This document shows positions 24,358-33,357 of a DNA stretch of 64,000 nt, piece by piece. Both the position numbers and the translations under genes were made by a program. The notes beneath the pieces were generated by a model, which did not search any database, was not told where the DNA came from, and saw only the letters and a program-made list of their open reading frames with translations. Source of the DNA: Candidatus Methanoplasma termitum (GTDB taxonomy: Archaea; Thermoplasmatota; Thermoplasmata; Methanomassiliicoccales; Methanomethylophilaceae); NCBI RefSeq assembly GCF_000800805.1, contig NZ_CP010070.1:868001-932000 (forward strand), read 5' to 3'. How positions within the stretch are numbered: the stretch's first letter is position 1; each line of letters opens with the position of its first letter.

Positions 24358-25446
24358 TCACCACCCCTCCGGCATCGAGACCTTGGTGTTCTTCTTATTC
24401 ACCTTGAGATCTTTGAGTTTCTTCTGCTCCTCGATCTTATTTATTATCTTGACGCCCCTGGCATACAGAATATCCGTGCTCTCATGCATCAGTCTCTCTA
24501 TCTTGTGTGAGATGTCGATGGAACTGTCCAGCCTCTCGCTGCCCGGTCTGTGTGATATGTAAGCGGTGGTCGCATTGTAAAGGTCATACACCTTGATCTT
24601 CTTCCTGTCCTTCACATCGGGGTTCAGAGCCTCAATATTCTCCACTATTGTGTCCGCCTGCGTCGGAGATAATGATATCCCGTAAAGAAGCGCAGTCGCT
24701 TCATCTATGTCAATGGCTTCGAGGTTCATCTTGGCCAAATGGTCTGCCAGGTTCGGTACCTGATCCAGTGCTTTGCCCATCACATTCCCGAACCCATCGA
24801 TGATGTTGTCTTTCTTCACGTTGTGTTTCCACCCGATCTTCCCGAGGCTGAACCCAAAGGCATTATAATTGAAACAGACCATCCTTATGCCGAAGACCTC
24901 GGCTCCGAATCCGGTCTTCCCATTGTGGCTGTTGTACATCCTTACTCCAAGCATGAAGGGGTCATCCCGCATCACTCTGTCAGCGTATTCTTCGATCTTC
25001 ACCTCAGGGGACATGAAGAATCCGTGTGCGTGCATTGTCCCGACCGCTTCCGAAACAGAACCGAATACGTTTATTCCAGTTTGTTCAGAAGCCTGTGCCA
25101 TCGCTTCGAGTATCTTCGAGTGCTGAACGGGATTATACTTGTTAGACATGATCGAATAGACCTTGTTCGACCTTTCTCCGACTATTGCTCTATAGTCCTC
25201 TGAAGGCGAGTAGTTGAGATCTCCCGAAGATGTTTTGAACGGTACCACCGGATTGACCCACTTCACATGCTCAGGGGCCTGTGCCCTGAGCTGCGTCGGA
25301 TCCTTGAATGTCACATCCCTCAGGTTGCCGACGAATGTGTTGCTTGCTGTCCTCATCTTACCAAGCCTTCCCACAGACGGGGGCCGGTATGCGTTTGCCG
25401 GAGGCCTTACTCCGGCGAGTCTGTATATCTGTTCCAGATCTGTCAT
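24358..25446 (-). CDS. DUF932 phage/plasmid-type protein
   Basis: A 362-residue protein with the DUF932 hallmarks: VYSIMSNKYNPVQHSKILEA near residue 95, GFFMSPEVKIEEYADRV, and RMVCFNYNAFG. The family is common on phages, plasmids and integrated elements, with an unestablished role. The C-terminus (EEQKKLKDLKVNKKNTKV) is basic. Its presence supports a mobile origin for this segment. It ends the 25447 transcription unit. Confidence 0.82.
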   Translation of the reverse strand: MTDLEQIYRLAGVRPPANAYRPPSVGRLGKMRTASNTFVGNLRDVTFKDPTQLRAQAPEHVKWVNPVVPFKTSSGDLNYSPSEDYRAIVGERSNKVYSIMSNKYNPVQHSKILEAMAQASEQTGINVFGSVSEAVGTMHAHGFFMSPEVKIEEYADRVMRDDPFMLGVRMYNSHNGKTGFGAEVFGIRMVCFNYNAFGFSLGKIGWKHNVKKDNIIDGFGNVMGKALDQVPNLADHLAKMNLEAIDIDEATALLYGISLSPTQADTIVENIEALNPDVKDRKKIKVYDLYNATTAYISHRPGSERLDSSIDISHKIERLMHESTDILYARGVKIINKIEEQKKLKDLKVNKKNTKVSMPEGW

Positions 25447-27180
25447 TTAGTTTTCCTCCTCTTTCGTTTCTTCTTTTCTTTCAGCGATCAATGCTTTCCA
25501 ATCAAAGTCTCCCCTTGAATTCTTTAGATTATCAATCATCTCGCTGCCTTTCCCGTAAACTTGTTCGATTTGTTCCATAAATTCGTCTTCGGTCAGTTCC
25601 TTGAAGCCGTCGCTGCCGCATGGATCGAAACTGCGCTTTCTGTATACTGAGACATCGTATTGAGATAGTCTTATCCACATAGCATCCAAACGCAACGAAT
25701 TTGATTGTTCACCGGCAATGACCCAGATGTCCTTAAATTTGGCATTTTCATCCATAAATTTAGATTTCCAATCCAGCATGAGTATCTTACCGGCCCAATC
25801 CTTGGAAAGCGCTTCTTTACACCTTGCCGCACATTCTCTTGCATCCCTTTCTGTGTTGTATGGGCGGCGGCAGTATGCGCATGTCCAAGGCTTGTCTATT
25901 ATCACACCTTCCGGAGGTGCCTTTCTTTTCATGTCCTTGTTTTCTTTCAATTCAGCATCTAACTTTACTTTGCAGGAGGATGCACACTTCTTTGCATTCT
26001 CTTCGGTCGAATACCAGCTGTGACAGTATGCACAATGGTACAATGGAAAAGGTCTTGTCTCGACTTCCTCCTTGGGCATTCCTTTGTTTACGTTGGTCTT
26101 TACCGCTCCTTCCTTTTTACAGATCAGTAACCTCCAGTCATATTTCCCACTCGATGTTTTCAGATCGTTGAAAATTTTGTCATATTCTTCTCTGAAACGT
26201 TCAGTCTGCTCTTCGAATTCGTCTTGGGTCAGCTCGGTGCCTTTGGAAGACCCCCCGATTCCAGTGGAATTAGAAATAGAAACGTCGTCTGATCTCACTG
26301 TGAGGCAAATTGCGAATCCTTTGTCCGGTTTCACATATACAGATGTCCCATTTGCGTCTTCGGTAGAAAAAATCTTGCCGTTCCACTTCTTTTCCGATCG
26401 TTCGCGAATCTCGGCAGCTTCTTTGTCTTCTGGGTGGCAGTGCCTACAATAAGAAGATTTAACAGTTTTTACTATACTGACAATACCTCCATTTGGGGTG
26501 TCCTTTCCGTATCGATCTCGATTCCAGAAGGGGCATTCAGACAGCTTATGCAGAACATTGAGAGTGTCCTTTCCGTATCGATCTCGATTCCAGAAGGGGA
26601 TCTCTTCTTTTGGGAATGTGGTCTCTCTGCTGCTGCTAGTGATCCCACTGACACGCCCGCATTCCGCACACTCGTCTATTCTATACTCTTCCAATTTCAC
26701 ATTATTCTCTGTCATTTCATTCCTCCTGCGAACCTCGATGAGCTTCCTATCGGCACCTGGATACCCCTGAGCCGAGGCAAGCTCGAACCATTTCTCCGCC
26801 TCCTCAAAATTATTGGATGTTCCCTTTCCAATGCACAACAGACCCATATTCATCTGAGCTTTTGCAAACCCTTGTTCCGCCGCCATCTTAACCCATTTTA
26901 CGGCTGTTGCAAAATCCTGCTTGACGCCCTTTCCATTGAGGAACGCCCACCCTAAGCCGTTCTGCCCTCCAACATGACCCTCATCTGCGGCCAGTCTCCA
27001 CCACTTTAATGCCAATGCATCATCCTGCGATACACCGACCCCGTCGCTATACATCAACCCGAGTTCACGCTGGGCGTCCGCATCGCCGCTCTCCGCAAGC
27101 TCTTTGACTTTCTCGACCTCTTCCGAAGTGTATTCGTTCTTCCTTTCAGGTTTGCACGACATGTTTGGATCTCCGTTCAT
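25447..27180 (-). CDS. Sel1-repeat protein with two zinc-finger/W-x-GKI modules
   Basis: Residues ~20-155 are four Sel1 repeats (ADAQRELGLMYSDGVGV, GGQNGLGWAFLNGKGV, AKAQMNMGLLCIGKG). A Cys-rich region with a duplicated PFWNRDRYGKDT follows. Then come two copies of a module: a C-x2-C...C-x3-C finger (YHCAYCHSWYSTEENAKKC; WTCAYCRRPYNTERDAREC), a W-x-GKI strand, and a helix starting TQDEFEEQ or TEDEFMEQ ending in (Y/F)DW. The order suggests duplication within the gene. It directly precedes DUF932 with no gap. I see no enzymatic motif. Confidence 0.7.
   Translation of the reverse strand: MNGDPNMSCKPERKNEYTSEEVEKVKELAESGDADAQRELGLMYSDGVGVSQDDALALKWWRLAADEGHVGGQNGLGWAFLNGKGVKQDFATAVKWVKMAAEQGFAKAQMNMGLLCIGKGTSNNFEEAEKWFELASAQGYPGADRKLIEVRRRNEMTENNVKLEEYRIDECAECGRVSGITSSSRETTFPKEEIPFWNRDRYGKDTLNVLHKLSECPFWNRDRYGKDTPNGGIVSIVKTVKSSYCRHCHPEDKEAAEIRERSEKKWNGKIFSTEDANGTSVYVKPDKGFAICLTVRSDDVSISNSTGIGGSSKGTELTQDEFEEQTERFREEYDKIFNDLKTSSGKYDWRLLICKKEGAVKTNVNKGMPKEEVETRPFPLYHCAYCHSWYSTEENAKKCASSCKVKLDAELKENKDMKRKAPPEGVIIDKPWTCAYCRRPYNTERDARECAARCKEALSKDWAGKILMLDWKSKFMDENAKFKDIWVIAGEQSNSLRLDAMWIRLSQYDVSVYRKRSFDPCGSDGFKELTEDEFMEQIEQVYGKGSEMIDNLKNSRGDFDWKALIAERKEETKEEEN
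26498..26599. repeat. Two 36-bp direct repeats inside the Sel1/zinc-finger gene
   Basis: GTGTCCTTTCCGTATCGATC and the next 16 bases occur at 26498-26533 and again at 26564-26599, a 66-bp period (22 codons), producing the duplicated PFWNRDRYGKDT peptide. Confidence 0.85.
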
Positions 27181-27294
27181 TAAGTTCTTGAGATCACATC
27201 GTCGAGAATGTACTTCAAATACAAAGCGTTATTAACGTTATTTTTGTTATAAATGTTATTACAGTTAAATATCTCCTATCTCATAACATATCAC

Positions 27295-28183
27295 ATGGGA
27301 AGTTCATCCGGAAAAAGAGAGAAAGTAGTGGTCGCCTGCACAGTGTTCGAAGTTCCGAAGGTCATCAGACCTATCATCGAGTACGAAGCATCGAAGGTGC
27401 ATCTGATCCATTATACAGACAAGAAAAATCCTGATGCGAAGATCTATCAGGAATTTTTTTGAAGAAGTTGTCTCTCAAATAAAGGAATATTCCGCCATTA
27501 AAGAAAAGCTCGGCAAACGTGTCGAGATCGTTGAACACGCAGATTACAGGACCAGCGATTTTCAAAAGATGCTGATGACCGTTCTGCGCATAATAGAAGA
27601 AGAGAAAGCTCTGAACAAAGAATCTGAGATCTACGTTAACATATCCTCCGGAACAGCAGAATACATCTCGGCCGCAACGATAGCGACAATGATGGCGGCT
27701 TCAAAGACCGAGGGGATCAGACTCTTCACCGTAGGAACTGAACCGCGGGGATATTCTACCTACGGAGAACAACAGGTCAAAGCATTGTACTATGAGAACG
27801 GCAGACCGGTCGGTCTGACAAAAATGGCAAGGGAGCCTCGGGAGGTCCCTATGTTCAAGGTATCTGTCCCGGATAAAGGTCTGGTCAAAGGGCTGAGAGA
27901 ATTCGGTACTTTCGATAAACCGGTCACCGCAAACACGGTCATCAATGTACTGAAAAAAAAGGATCTTCTTTCCGATGATGAAGATAACAAAAAGAAGAAC
28001 AGAGATCAGGCCGATGTGATGAGATTTAGACGTAACTTCCTGGACAAGTGGGTAGAGGAAGGATGGGTCGATAAGCGTGAAGGAAGCAACAAATATATGC
28101 TGACTGACGACGGGAAAATGATCATCGATACCTTCTATTTGGAAGATGAAGATACAGAGGATAATGCAAAGATCCGCAAGTGA
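27295..28183 (+). pseudogene. CARF/HTH-type regulator (DUF6293-like), frameshifted at a T7 run
   Basis: The gene opens MGSSSGKREKVVVACTVFEV at 27295 and stops at codon ~56 (QEFF, TGA). The next frame picks up exactly there (FEEVVSQIKEYSAIKEKLGK). Removing one T from the seven-T run at 27454-27460 would join both into ~296 residues. The N-terminal half looks like a Rossmann-type CARF sensor (YVNISSGTAEYISAATIATM), and the C-terminus is winged-helix-like (FLDKWVEEGWVDKREGSNKY). Such proteins regulate transcription. The break could be real, a slippage switch, or a sequencing error. Confidence 0.7.
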
Positions 28184-28302
28184 GCCATTGATGCAAGCAC
28201 CAAGGAACTTAACTCCGCTGTGAGGAAAATTAGTTCGGAATACGGTACATTAGAAATCGCATCAGAATGGTTGAAAGAACACATAAGAAAAACGGCTAAG
28301 TT

Positions 28303-28452
28303 TCACTGACTTAGCAGTTTGAGTCCATCTTTATGCTTTTCAAGAGAAAATTCCAATTTCTTCCTATCGACTTCCGACAGGATTGGCCCTTCAGCAACAT
28401 TGCCTGTAAACACTTTGTCGGACTGGCGGGTTGCTACATTGGTATTTGTCAT
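28303..28452 (-). CDS. Possible small protein
   Basis: A 49-codon ORF from ATG 28452 (MTNTNVATRQSDKVFTGNVA to KDGLKLLSQ) with balanced composition and no overlap with other genes. Opposite it, from 28184, the frame of the preceding regulator continues past its stop for about 40 codons (AIDASTKELNSAVRKI). Either could be an eroded remnant; I have no family match. Confidence 0.35.
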   Translation of the reverse strand: MTNTNVATRQSDKVFTGNVAEGPILSEVDRKKLEFSLEKHKDGLKLLSQ

Positions 28453-28573
28453 CTCTTAACCTCTTGAGGCATCATCGGTTGACTTTCTTTGATGCTCACA
28501 TTAAATAATTTTTGCGTAGTATTTGGTGTTATCGGTTCAATGGCCCACTTTATTTTTGTTTTTCATTGAAAAA

Positions 28574-28637
28574 AAGTTTTTGAAATATACTTCCAAAAAA
28601 TCTATTTTTCAAAAGTTTTTGAAATATACTTCCAAAA
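28574..28637 (+). promoter_or_regulatory. Two 25-bp direct repeats with palindromic core before the DUF4143 ATPase
   Basis: AAGTTTTTGAAATATACTTC plus CAAAA occurs at 28574-28598 and 28613-28637, 39 bp apart. Each is an imperfect palindrome around ATATAC, about 40-100 nt before the ATPase start. The spacing of nearly four helical turns fits a paired operator, possibly overlapping the promoter. Confidence 0.55.
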
Positions 28638-28673
28638 CTTTTATCTACTCTCCATCTCATATTACCAATAGCC

Positions 28674-29873
28674 ATGACCCCCAAAGCCAGAGACGGGTAC
28701 CTTGACAAGCTCATCGAAGCGATCGACACTCCGGTCATCAAAGTGATCTCCGGCGTAAGAAGATGCGGAAAATCCACATTGCTGGATATTTTCGAGTCCT
28801 ATCTCCTTTCATCGGGAATAGAAAAGGAAAGGATCGTTCGTATCGATATGGACTCCAAAGAAATGAAATCCACGGTGACCGATTGGGAGAAGCTGTATGA
28901 TGCTGTGGAAAAGAGAATGAAGAAGGGGGTCAGGAACTATATTCTTTTGGACGAGGTTCAAAATATAACCGACTGGGAGAGCGCCCTGATAAGTATGTTC
29001 ACGGATCTCGACGGCGACTTCTACGTGACGGGTTCGAACGCGGTAATGTTATCTCCCAATATGAGCACAAAACTCGTCGGACGATTCATCGAGATAAAGA
29101 TGCTGCCTCTGTCATTCAAAGAGTACATGGACTTCACTTCATCAAAGGACGAAAATAGGTCTTTTTCAGAATACATGAAGACCGGAGGTTTTCCGTTGGT
29201 CTCATTGCTCCACGATCGACCATCTTTGCAGAAGGATGTGCTCAGCGGCATATACAGCACCATCATGGATGTCGATATCATCGAGAAGAATGAGATACGT
29301 GATGTTCCTCTGCTGAAGAATCTGGCTGAATTCCTGATCGAGAACGCGGGCAACACCGTGTCGTCAAAGAGCATCTCGGATTATCTGAACAGCAGCGGCA
29401 GGAAGAGCAATCCTCACACGATAGATGATTATCTGCTTATGATGGAACGTGCGTTCCTGCTTTACGGAGTAAGAAGGTACGATATCACAGGAAAACTCAG
29501 ACTGAAGACGCTTGGAAAGTACTATGTTGTGGATCCGGGGTTCAGGAACCTGATCGGCGGCAGGAAGGACGGTCCCGGGAGGATGATCGAGAACATTGTA
29601 TTCTTGGAATTGGTACGCAGAGGATATGATGTCATGATCGGGAAGGCCGGCGAATTCGAAGTGGATTTCATAGCGGATCTGCATGGAGAACGTATGTATA
29701 TCCAGGTAACAAAGACGATGTCGGACGAAGTTGTTGCGGAACGCGAGCTGAGACCGCTGCTGGAGATCAGAGATAACTATCCGAAGATGATCATCTCCAT
29801 GGATCCGGAGATGCCGGGCGATCATTCGGGAGTAAAGAACAGGAACATCATAAGATGGCTGCTTGAGGAATGA
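28674..29873 (+). CDS. DUF4143-type AAA ATPase
   Basis: Walker A GVRRCGKSTLLD lies near residue 27, Walker B YILLDEVQNI near residue 88, then FYVTGSNAVMLSP (sensor) and GRFIEIKMLPLSFKEYMDF, which are typical of the ATP-binding/DUF4143 family. The C-terminal half has GRMIENIVFLELVRRGYDV and FEVDFIADLHGERMYIQV, the nuclease-like DUF4143 domain. These proteins are abundant in archaeal accessory regions; their biological role is unsettled. A second, divergent member is at 31936-33210. Confidence 0.9.
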   Translation: MTPKARDGYLDKLIEAIDTPVIKVISGVRRCGKSTLLDIFESYLLSSGIEKERIVRIDMDSKEMKSTVTDWEKLYDAVEKRMKKGVRNYILLDEVQNITDWESALISMFTDLDGDFYVTGSNAVMLSPNMSTKLVGRFIEIKMLPLSFKEYMDFTSSKDENRSFSEYMKTGGFPLVSLLHDRPSLQKDVLSGIYSTIMDVDIIEKNEIRDVPLLKNLAEFLIENAGNTVSSKSISDYLNSSGRKSNPHTIDDYLLMMERAFLLYGVRRYDITGKLRLKTLGKYYVVDPGFRNLIGGRKDGPGRMIENIVFLELVRRGYDVMIGKAGEFEVDFIADLHGERMYIQVTKTMSDEVVAERELRPLLEIRDNYPKMIISMDPEMPGDHSGVKNRNIIRWLLEE

Positions 29874-29906
29874 AAAAGGCAACTTTTTACAGCATGAAGG
29901 TGAAAC

Positions 29907-30476
29907 ATGAAAAACAACATTGTCCCTCATCGTTTTGAAACAAGAGCGGAATGGCGGAAGTGGCTGCAGGAGAACTTTGACAAGAGAACCGAGGTCTGGT
30001 TTGTTTTCCCGTTAAAGGCGTCCGGTGAAATACCGATCTCATACAACGACGCCGTTGAGGAGGCTTTATGCTTCGGCTGGATCGACAGCACCGTAAGGTC
30101 GTTTGATGAGACACACAAGATACAAAGGTTCACTCCACGTAATCCGAAGAGCACATACTCACAGCCCAACAAAGAGCGGCTCCGTTGGCTTGCAGAAAAC
30201 GGACTGATCCACCCCGCCGTCATGGATAATGTATCCTATATTCTGGATGAACAGTTCGTTTACCCGGACGATATTATCGATGTCATCAAAAAGGACGGGA
30301 CCGCGTGGACAAACTTCCAAAAGTTCTCCGATCCGTACAAAAGGATACGGATCGCTTTTATCGACGCCGCCCGTGATAGACCCGACGAGTTCACAAAGCG
30401 TCTGAACAACTTTCTTAGAAAAACGCATGACGGTAAAATGATTATCGGTTACGGCGGTATAGACAAGTACTATTGA
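29907..30476 (+). CDS. YdeI/OmpD-associated family protein
   Basis: A 189-residue protein with EWRKWLQENFDKRTEVWFVF, SYNDAVEEALCFGWIDSTV, RFTPRNPKSTYSQPNKER and FRK-type ends, matching the YdeI family. Bacterial members have been linked to peptide resistance, but the mechanism is unclear. It is 33 nt downstream of the ATPase, with a GAAGG-like ribosome site. Confidence 0.82.
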   Translation: MKNNIVPHRFETRAEWRKWLQENFDKRTEVWFVFPLKASGEIPISYNDAVEEALCFGWIDSTVRSFDETHKIQRFTPRNPKSTYSQPNKERLRWLAENGLIHPAVMDNVSYILDEQFVYPDDIIDVIKKDGTAWTNFQKFSDPYKRIRIAFIDAARDRPDEFTKRLNNFLRKTHDGKMIIGYGGIDKYY

Positions 30477-30528
30477 TCCGAAAAATTACTATATCTGTTT
30501 CGGCCACCCACAACGATGTGTTTTTTTC

Positions 30529-30885
30529 TTACCATCCTTTTTCCTTGCTGAGCTCGACCATGTCCTTTTTATCGAATATAGAAAAAGGGTTGCCCTTCAC
30601 CGGATTGAGTGTCGGGCCGGTGAACAGCTCAACGGTCTCGTTGCCCGCCGTGATCTCGTAGTATGCATGATACTTTACAGGGTCGAACTTGCTGAATACT
30701 ATGAACGCATAGACGCGTTCGCTGGGTATGTTGTACTCCCGGGTCTCGCCGTTCTTCAGTGTACCGATCTCTTTGCATTTGATCCCTCCGAGTTCGAGTT
30801 CTCCCTGGCTGTCTTGGATGAACACTCTTACTTTTGCTGCCGAGGCTGTGAATGTCTTCTTTCTTTTGAATATCAGTTTCCTCAT
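30529..30885 (-). CDS. Hypothetical beta-rich protein
   Basis: From ATG 30885 (MRKLIFKRKKTFTASAAKVR), 118 residues with alternating strands (KVRVFIQDSQG, REYNIPSERVYAFIVFSKF, YHAYYEITAG) and an acidic end. It resembles small jelly-roll or DUF2846-like folds only by pattern. There is no signal peptide, and the family is not recognised. Confidence 0.55.
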   Translation of the reverse strand: MRKLIFKRKKTFTASAAKVRVFIQDSQGELELGGIKCKEIGTLKNGETREYNIPSERVYAFIVFSKFDPVKYHAYYEITAGNETVELFTGPTLNPVKGNPFSIFDKKDMVELSKEKGW

Positions 30886-31012
30886 GGTATTCCGTACCCC
30901 GATATTGAACAATGTTGGGCGGATATAAACTTTGCATCGAACCTATCAATACCGGCAATCTGAGACAGATATTCTGACCTGAACGCACACATTGGCGTAT
31001 GGTTTTCATTTC

Positions 31013-31690
31013 CTACCGCAACAGTAAAAGCAATGCGGCGCCGCCGGCCGCTATGTTGCCGCCGCCGACCCTGCCGATCGGTATCCCGGAAACCCCTTCG
31101 TAGATGTTGCCCTCTTTGTCCACTCTGCCGATCGGTATCCCTGATGTTCCCCTGTAGATGTTACCCTCTCTGTCTACCCCGCCTATAGGATTCTCGGAAG
31201 ATCCTTCGTAAACAATACCTGCCACCAGGTTGACCATGCCGACCGAGCACTGAGAGGACCAGTCGTAGATGACACCGCCCACATCGACCCTGCCTACCGG
31301 ATCCAAAGACGGCCCTTCATATATGATCCCCGACTGCATACCCTCGAACTTCTGGAACAACAGAAGCAATGCTGCGCCGCCCGCGAAGATCTCGTTGCCG
31401 CTGACGCTGCCGGCACGGCCGCAGCCGTGGGATCCGCCGTAAACGGTGCCGTTCGCATAGACACGGCCGACACATAACTCATTCCATGACGAGTCCCTCT
31501 CGTAAACAATTCCTTCATTATCGACCCTGCCGACGCAGTTCTCGTCCCATAATGATCCTCCCTCATAAACTGTGCCGTCTGTGTCGACCCGGCCAATGCG
31601 GTTCTCGTCCCATGATGTTCTCTTCTCATAAACTGTGCCGTCTGTGTCGATCCTGCCGATGCAAGAGGACCTCACATAAATATCTCCCAT
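31013..31690 (-). CDS. Repeat protein resembling 5-fold beta-flower proteins
   Basis: About ten ~20-residue units of the form (I/V)GR(V/I)D-x2-G-x-(V/I)YEG-x-S, for example IGRIDTDGTVYEKRTSWDEN and IGRVDKEGNIYEGVSGIP. These look like the units of bacterial 5-fold beta-flower proteins. Two hydrophobic blocks with AGGAALLLL, one central and one at the C-terminus, split the repeats into two sets and could pack together or insert in a membrane. There is no signal peptide. The role is unknown. A TATA-like CTTTATAG lies about 80 nt upstream. Confidence 0.65.
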   Translation of the reverse strand: MGDIYVRSSCIGRIDTDGTVYEKRTSWDENRIGRVDTDGTVYEGGSLWDENCVGRVDNEGIVYERDSSWNELCVGRVYANGTVYGGSHGCGRAGSVSGNEIFAGGAALLLLFQKFEGMQSGIIYEGPSLDPVGRVDVGGVIYDWSSQCSVGMVNLVAGIVYEGSSENPIGGVDREGNIYRGTSGIPIGRVDKEGNIYEGVSGIPIGRVGGGNIAAGGAALLLLLR

Positions 31691-31935
31691 GGTTGCTCCG
31701 CTTCTGTTTTCTGATACGGTCCGGACACGGATGTTGTCCGTCCTTTCGGTTCCATATCACATCAGAGCTATAAAGCTGTGTGCGGGTGCTGGTTAAATGA
31801 GATCGAAGTTTGACCTCCGCATATAGCCAGACAATGATATTTCTTAATTGTTTATCGTACTTTCTGCCACCCATTTGAAGAATTGTGATACAGAGTTACG
31901 GTTGTTTTGATAAGCATTATTAAGATCTGAAAAAA

Positions 31936-33210
31936 TCAATTTTTCAGACAACCTATCGGCACTACAAACACTCCATCTGGTCTTTTGTAGGCGTTCTGCG
32001 TCCCTGTCACGATCATCAGAAATGCTGGTTCTTTCATCTTGTCCGTGTTTACTTTCTCTTTCAGTTTGAGCAGATTCTTTGCCGCTTCTTCTATGTTATC
32101 GTCTCCGCCGAGTTTTATTTCCGCTGCGCCCCACTTACCGTTATTCAGATGGATTATGGCATCCGCCTCCAATCCATTCGCATCATGATATTGGTATACT
32201 TTCCCACCCAAACATTCCGCGTATGTTCTTAGGTCTCTGATCGCCATCGTCTCGAAGATCAGTCCGAAAGTCCTGATATCGCTGATGAGATCGCTCGGCG
32301 ATATCTCTAGAACCGCAGTAACGATGGATGGGTCCGCTAACTGCCTTATGTTTGTGGTCCTGATAACTGTACGAGAACGCAGACTCGGACTCCATGCCTC
32401 GATCTCATCTATAACGAATAGTTTCTCAAACGCCGTAATATACGAGTCCAATGTCTTAGGATCAAGCACCGCATCGTTCGGTTCCACATCTCCGTGGATG
32501 GTGGTCATTCTCGCCGGAGTGGATATATTGCGTGCGTATGCTTTCAATATCGTTTTTGCTCTTTTCGGATCGCGTACAATATTGTCCACTTTCGTGATAT
32601 CTTCGTTAAGCAACACATCTAAGTAATCAAAGGATGCTTGCAACGCAGCCTTTTCTTTGTCATACATTATATCGGGCCATCCGCCGCGGCAGACCAGGAA
32701 CGCTAACCTGTTCAGAGTGTGTTCGTTCCTGCCGCTAATCTTATTTACTCCCTCGAAAAGTTCGGCAAGCGAAACGCTGCCCGTGGAATCCCGCGATTCC
32801 CAAAGACTCATTGTCCGCATTTTTATCTTTGCTATCCTGCCGACCCCGCTGTGGCGTTCTTTATCTTCTATCGGCTTAGCAGACCCCGTAAGAATGAACT
32901 GCCCGCGCGCCCCAGTATCGTCGACCTCTGCCCGTATATAATCCCATAGTTCGGGGATCTTTTGCCATTCGTCGAACATTATGGGTCTTTCACCGGCAAA
33001 GAGGTTTTCATCATCCATGTCAACGAACATTTGGTAATCTTTGAGCACTTTCTTTTTTTGAAGTTCCACTACTGTCTTTGCGAAGCGTTTTGCTGTTGTC
33101 GATTTGCCACTCCATTTAGGTCCTTCAATAACAATGCATCCTTTTGCATCAAGTTTTTCCTCTATGGTTGCCTCCAACAGCCTGGGTATGTATTGTTTCA
33201 CATTTTTCAA
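31936..33210 (-). CDS. DUF4143-type AAA ATPase, second copy
   Basis: Walker A EGPKWSGKSTTAKRF lies near residue 30, Walker B-like PIMFDEWQKIPELWDYI near residue 75, and FILTGSAKP as sensor. The C-terminal domain has FGLIFETMAIRDLRTYAECL and ADAIIHLNNGKWGAAEIKLGG, with a D...E-x-K nuclease-like pattern. It is only distantly related to the 28674 protein. Immediately upstream lie 23-bp tandem repeats. Interval 31691-31935 contains no other gene. Confidence 0.88.
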   Translation of the reverse strand: MKNVKQYIPRLLEATIEEKLDAKGCIVIEGPKWSGKSTTAKRFAKTVVELQKKKVLKDYQMFVDMDDENLFAGERPIMFDEWQKIPELWDYIRAEVDDTGARGQFILTGSAKPIEDKERHSGVGRIAKIKMRTMSLWESRDSTGSVSLAELFEGVNKISGRNEHTLNRLAFLVCRGGWPDIMYDKEKAALQASFDYLDVLLNEDITKVDNIVRDPKRAKTILKAYARNISTPARMTTIHGDVEPNDAVLDPKTLDSYITAFEKLFVIDEIEAWSPSLRSRTVIRTTNIRQLADPSIVTAVLEISPSDLISDIRTFGLIFETMAIRDLRTYAECLGGKVYQYHDANGLEADAIIHLNNGKWGAAEIKLGGDDNIEEAAKNLLKLKEKVNTDKMKEPAFLMIVTGTQNAYKRPDGVFVVPIGCLKN

Positions 33211-33244
33211 AATGCAGACTGTGTATTTAAGTTATAGGCCAAAT

Positions 33245-33325
33245 GGAGACTTTGTGGCTGTTTCATTGGAGACTTTGTGGCTGTTTCATTGGAGACTTTG
33301 TGGCTGTTTCATTGGAGACTTTGTA
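33245..33325. repeat. 23-bp tandem repeat, 3.5 units
   Basis: GGAGACTTTGTGGCTGTTTC plus ATT is repeated perfectly at 33245, 33268 and 33291, with a partial fourth unit from 33314. It lies between the ATPase start (33210) and the CofE-like gene stop (33358), so it forms the ATPase upstream region. There are no spacers, so it is not CRISPR. Confidence 0.92.
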
Positions 33326-33357
33326 GCATCTTGAAGACACATTGTGCCGCACGCCGT

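Noticed and set aside
28184-28310. Plus-strand continuation of the CARF-like regulator after its stop
   Set aside because: The frame is open for ~40 codons, but there is no start codon or ribosome site and readthrough of TGA is not expected.
33245-33325. CRISPR array
   Set aside because: The 23-bp units are directly adjacent with no spacers, and there are no cas genes in the window.
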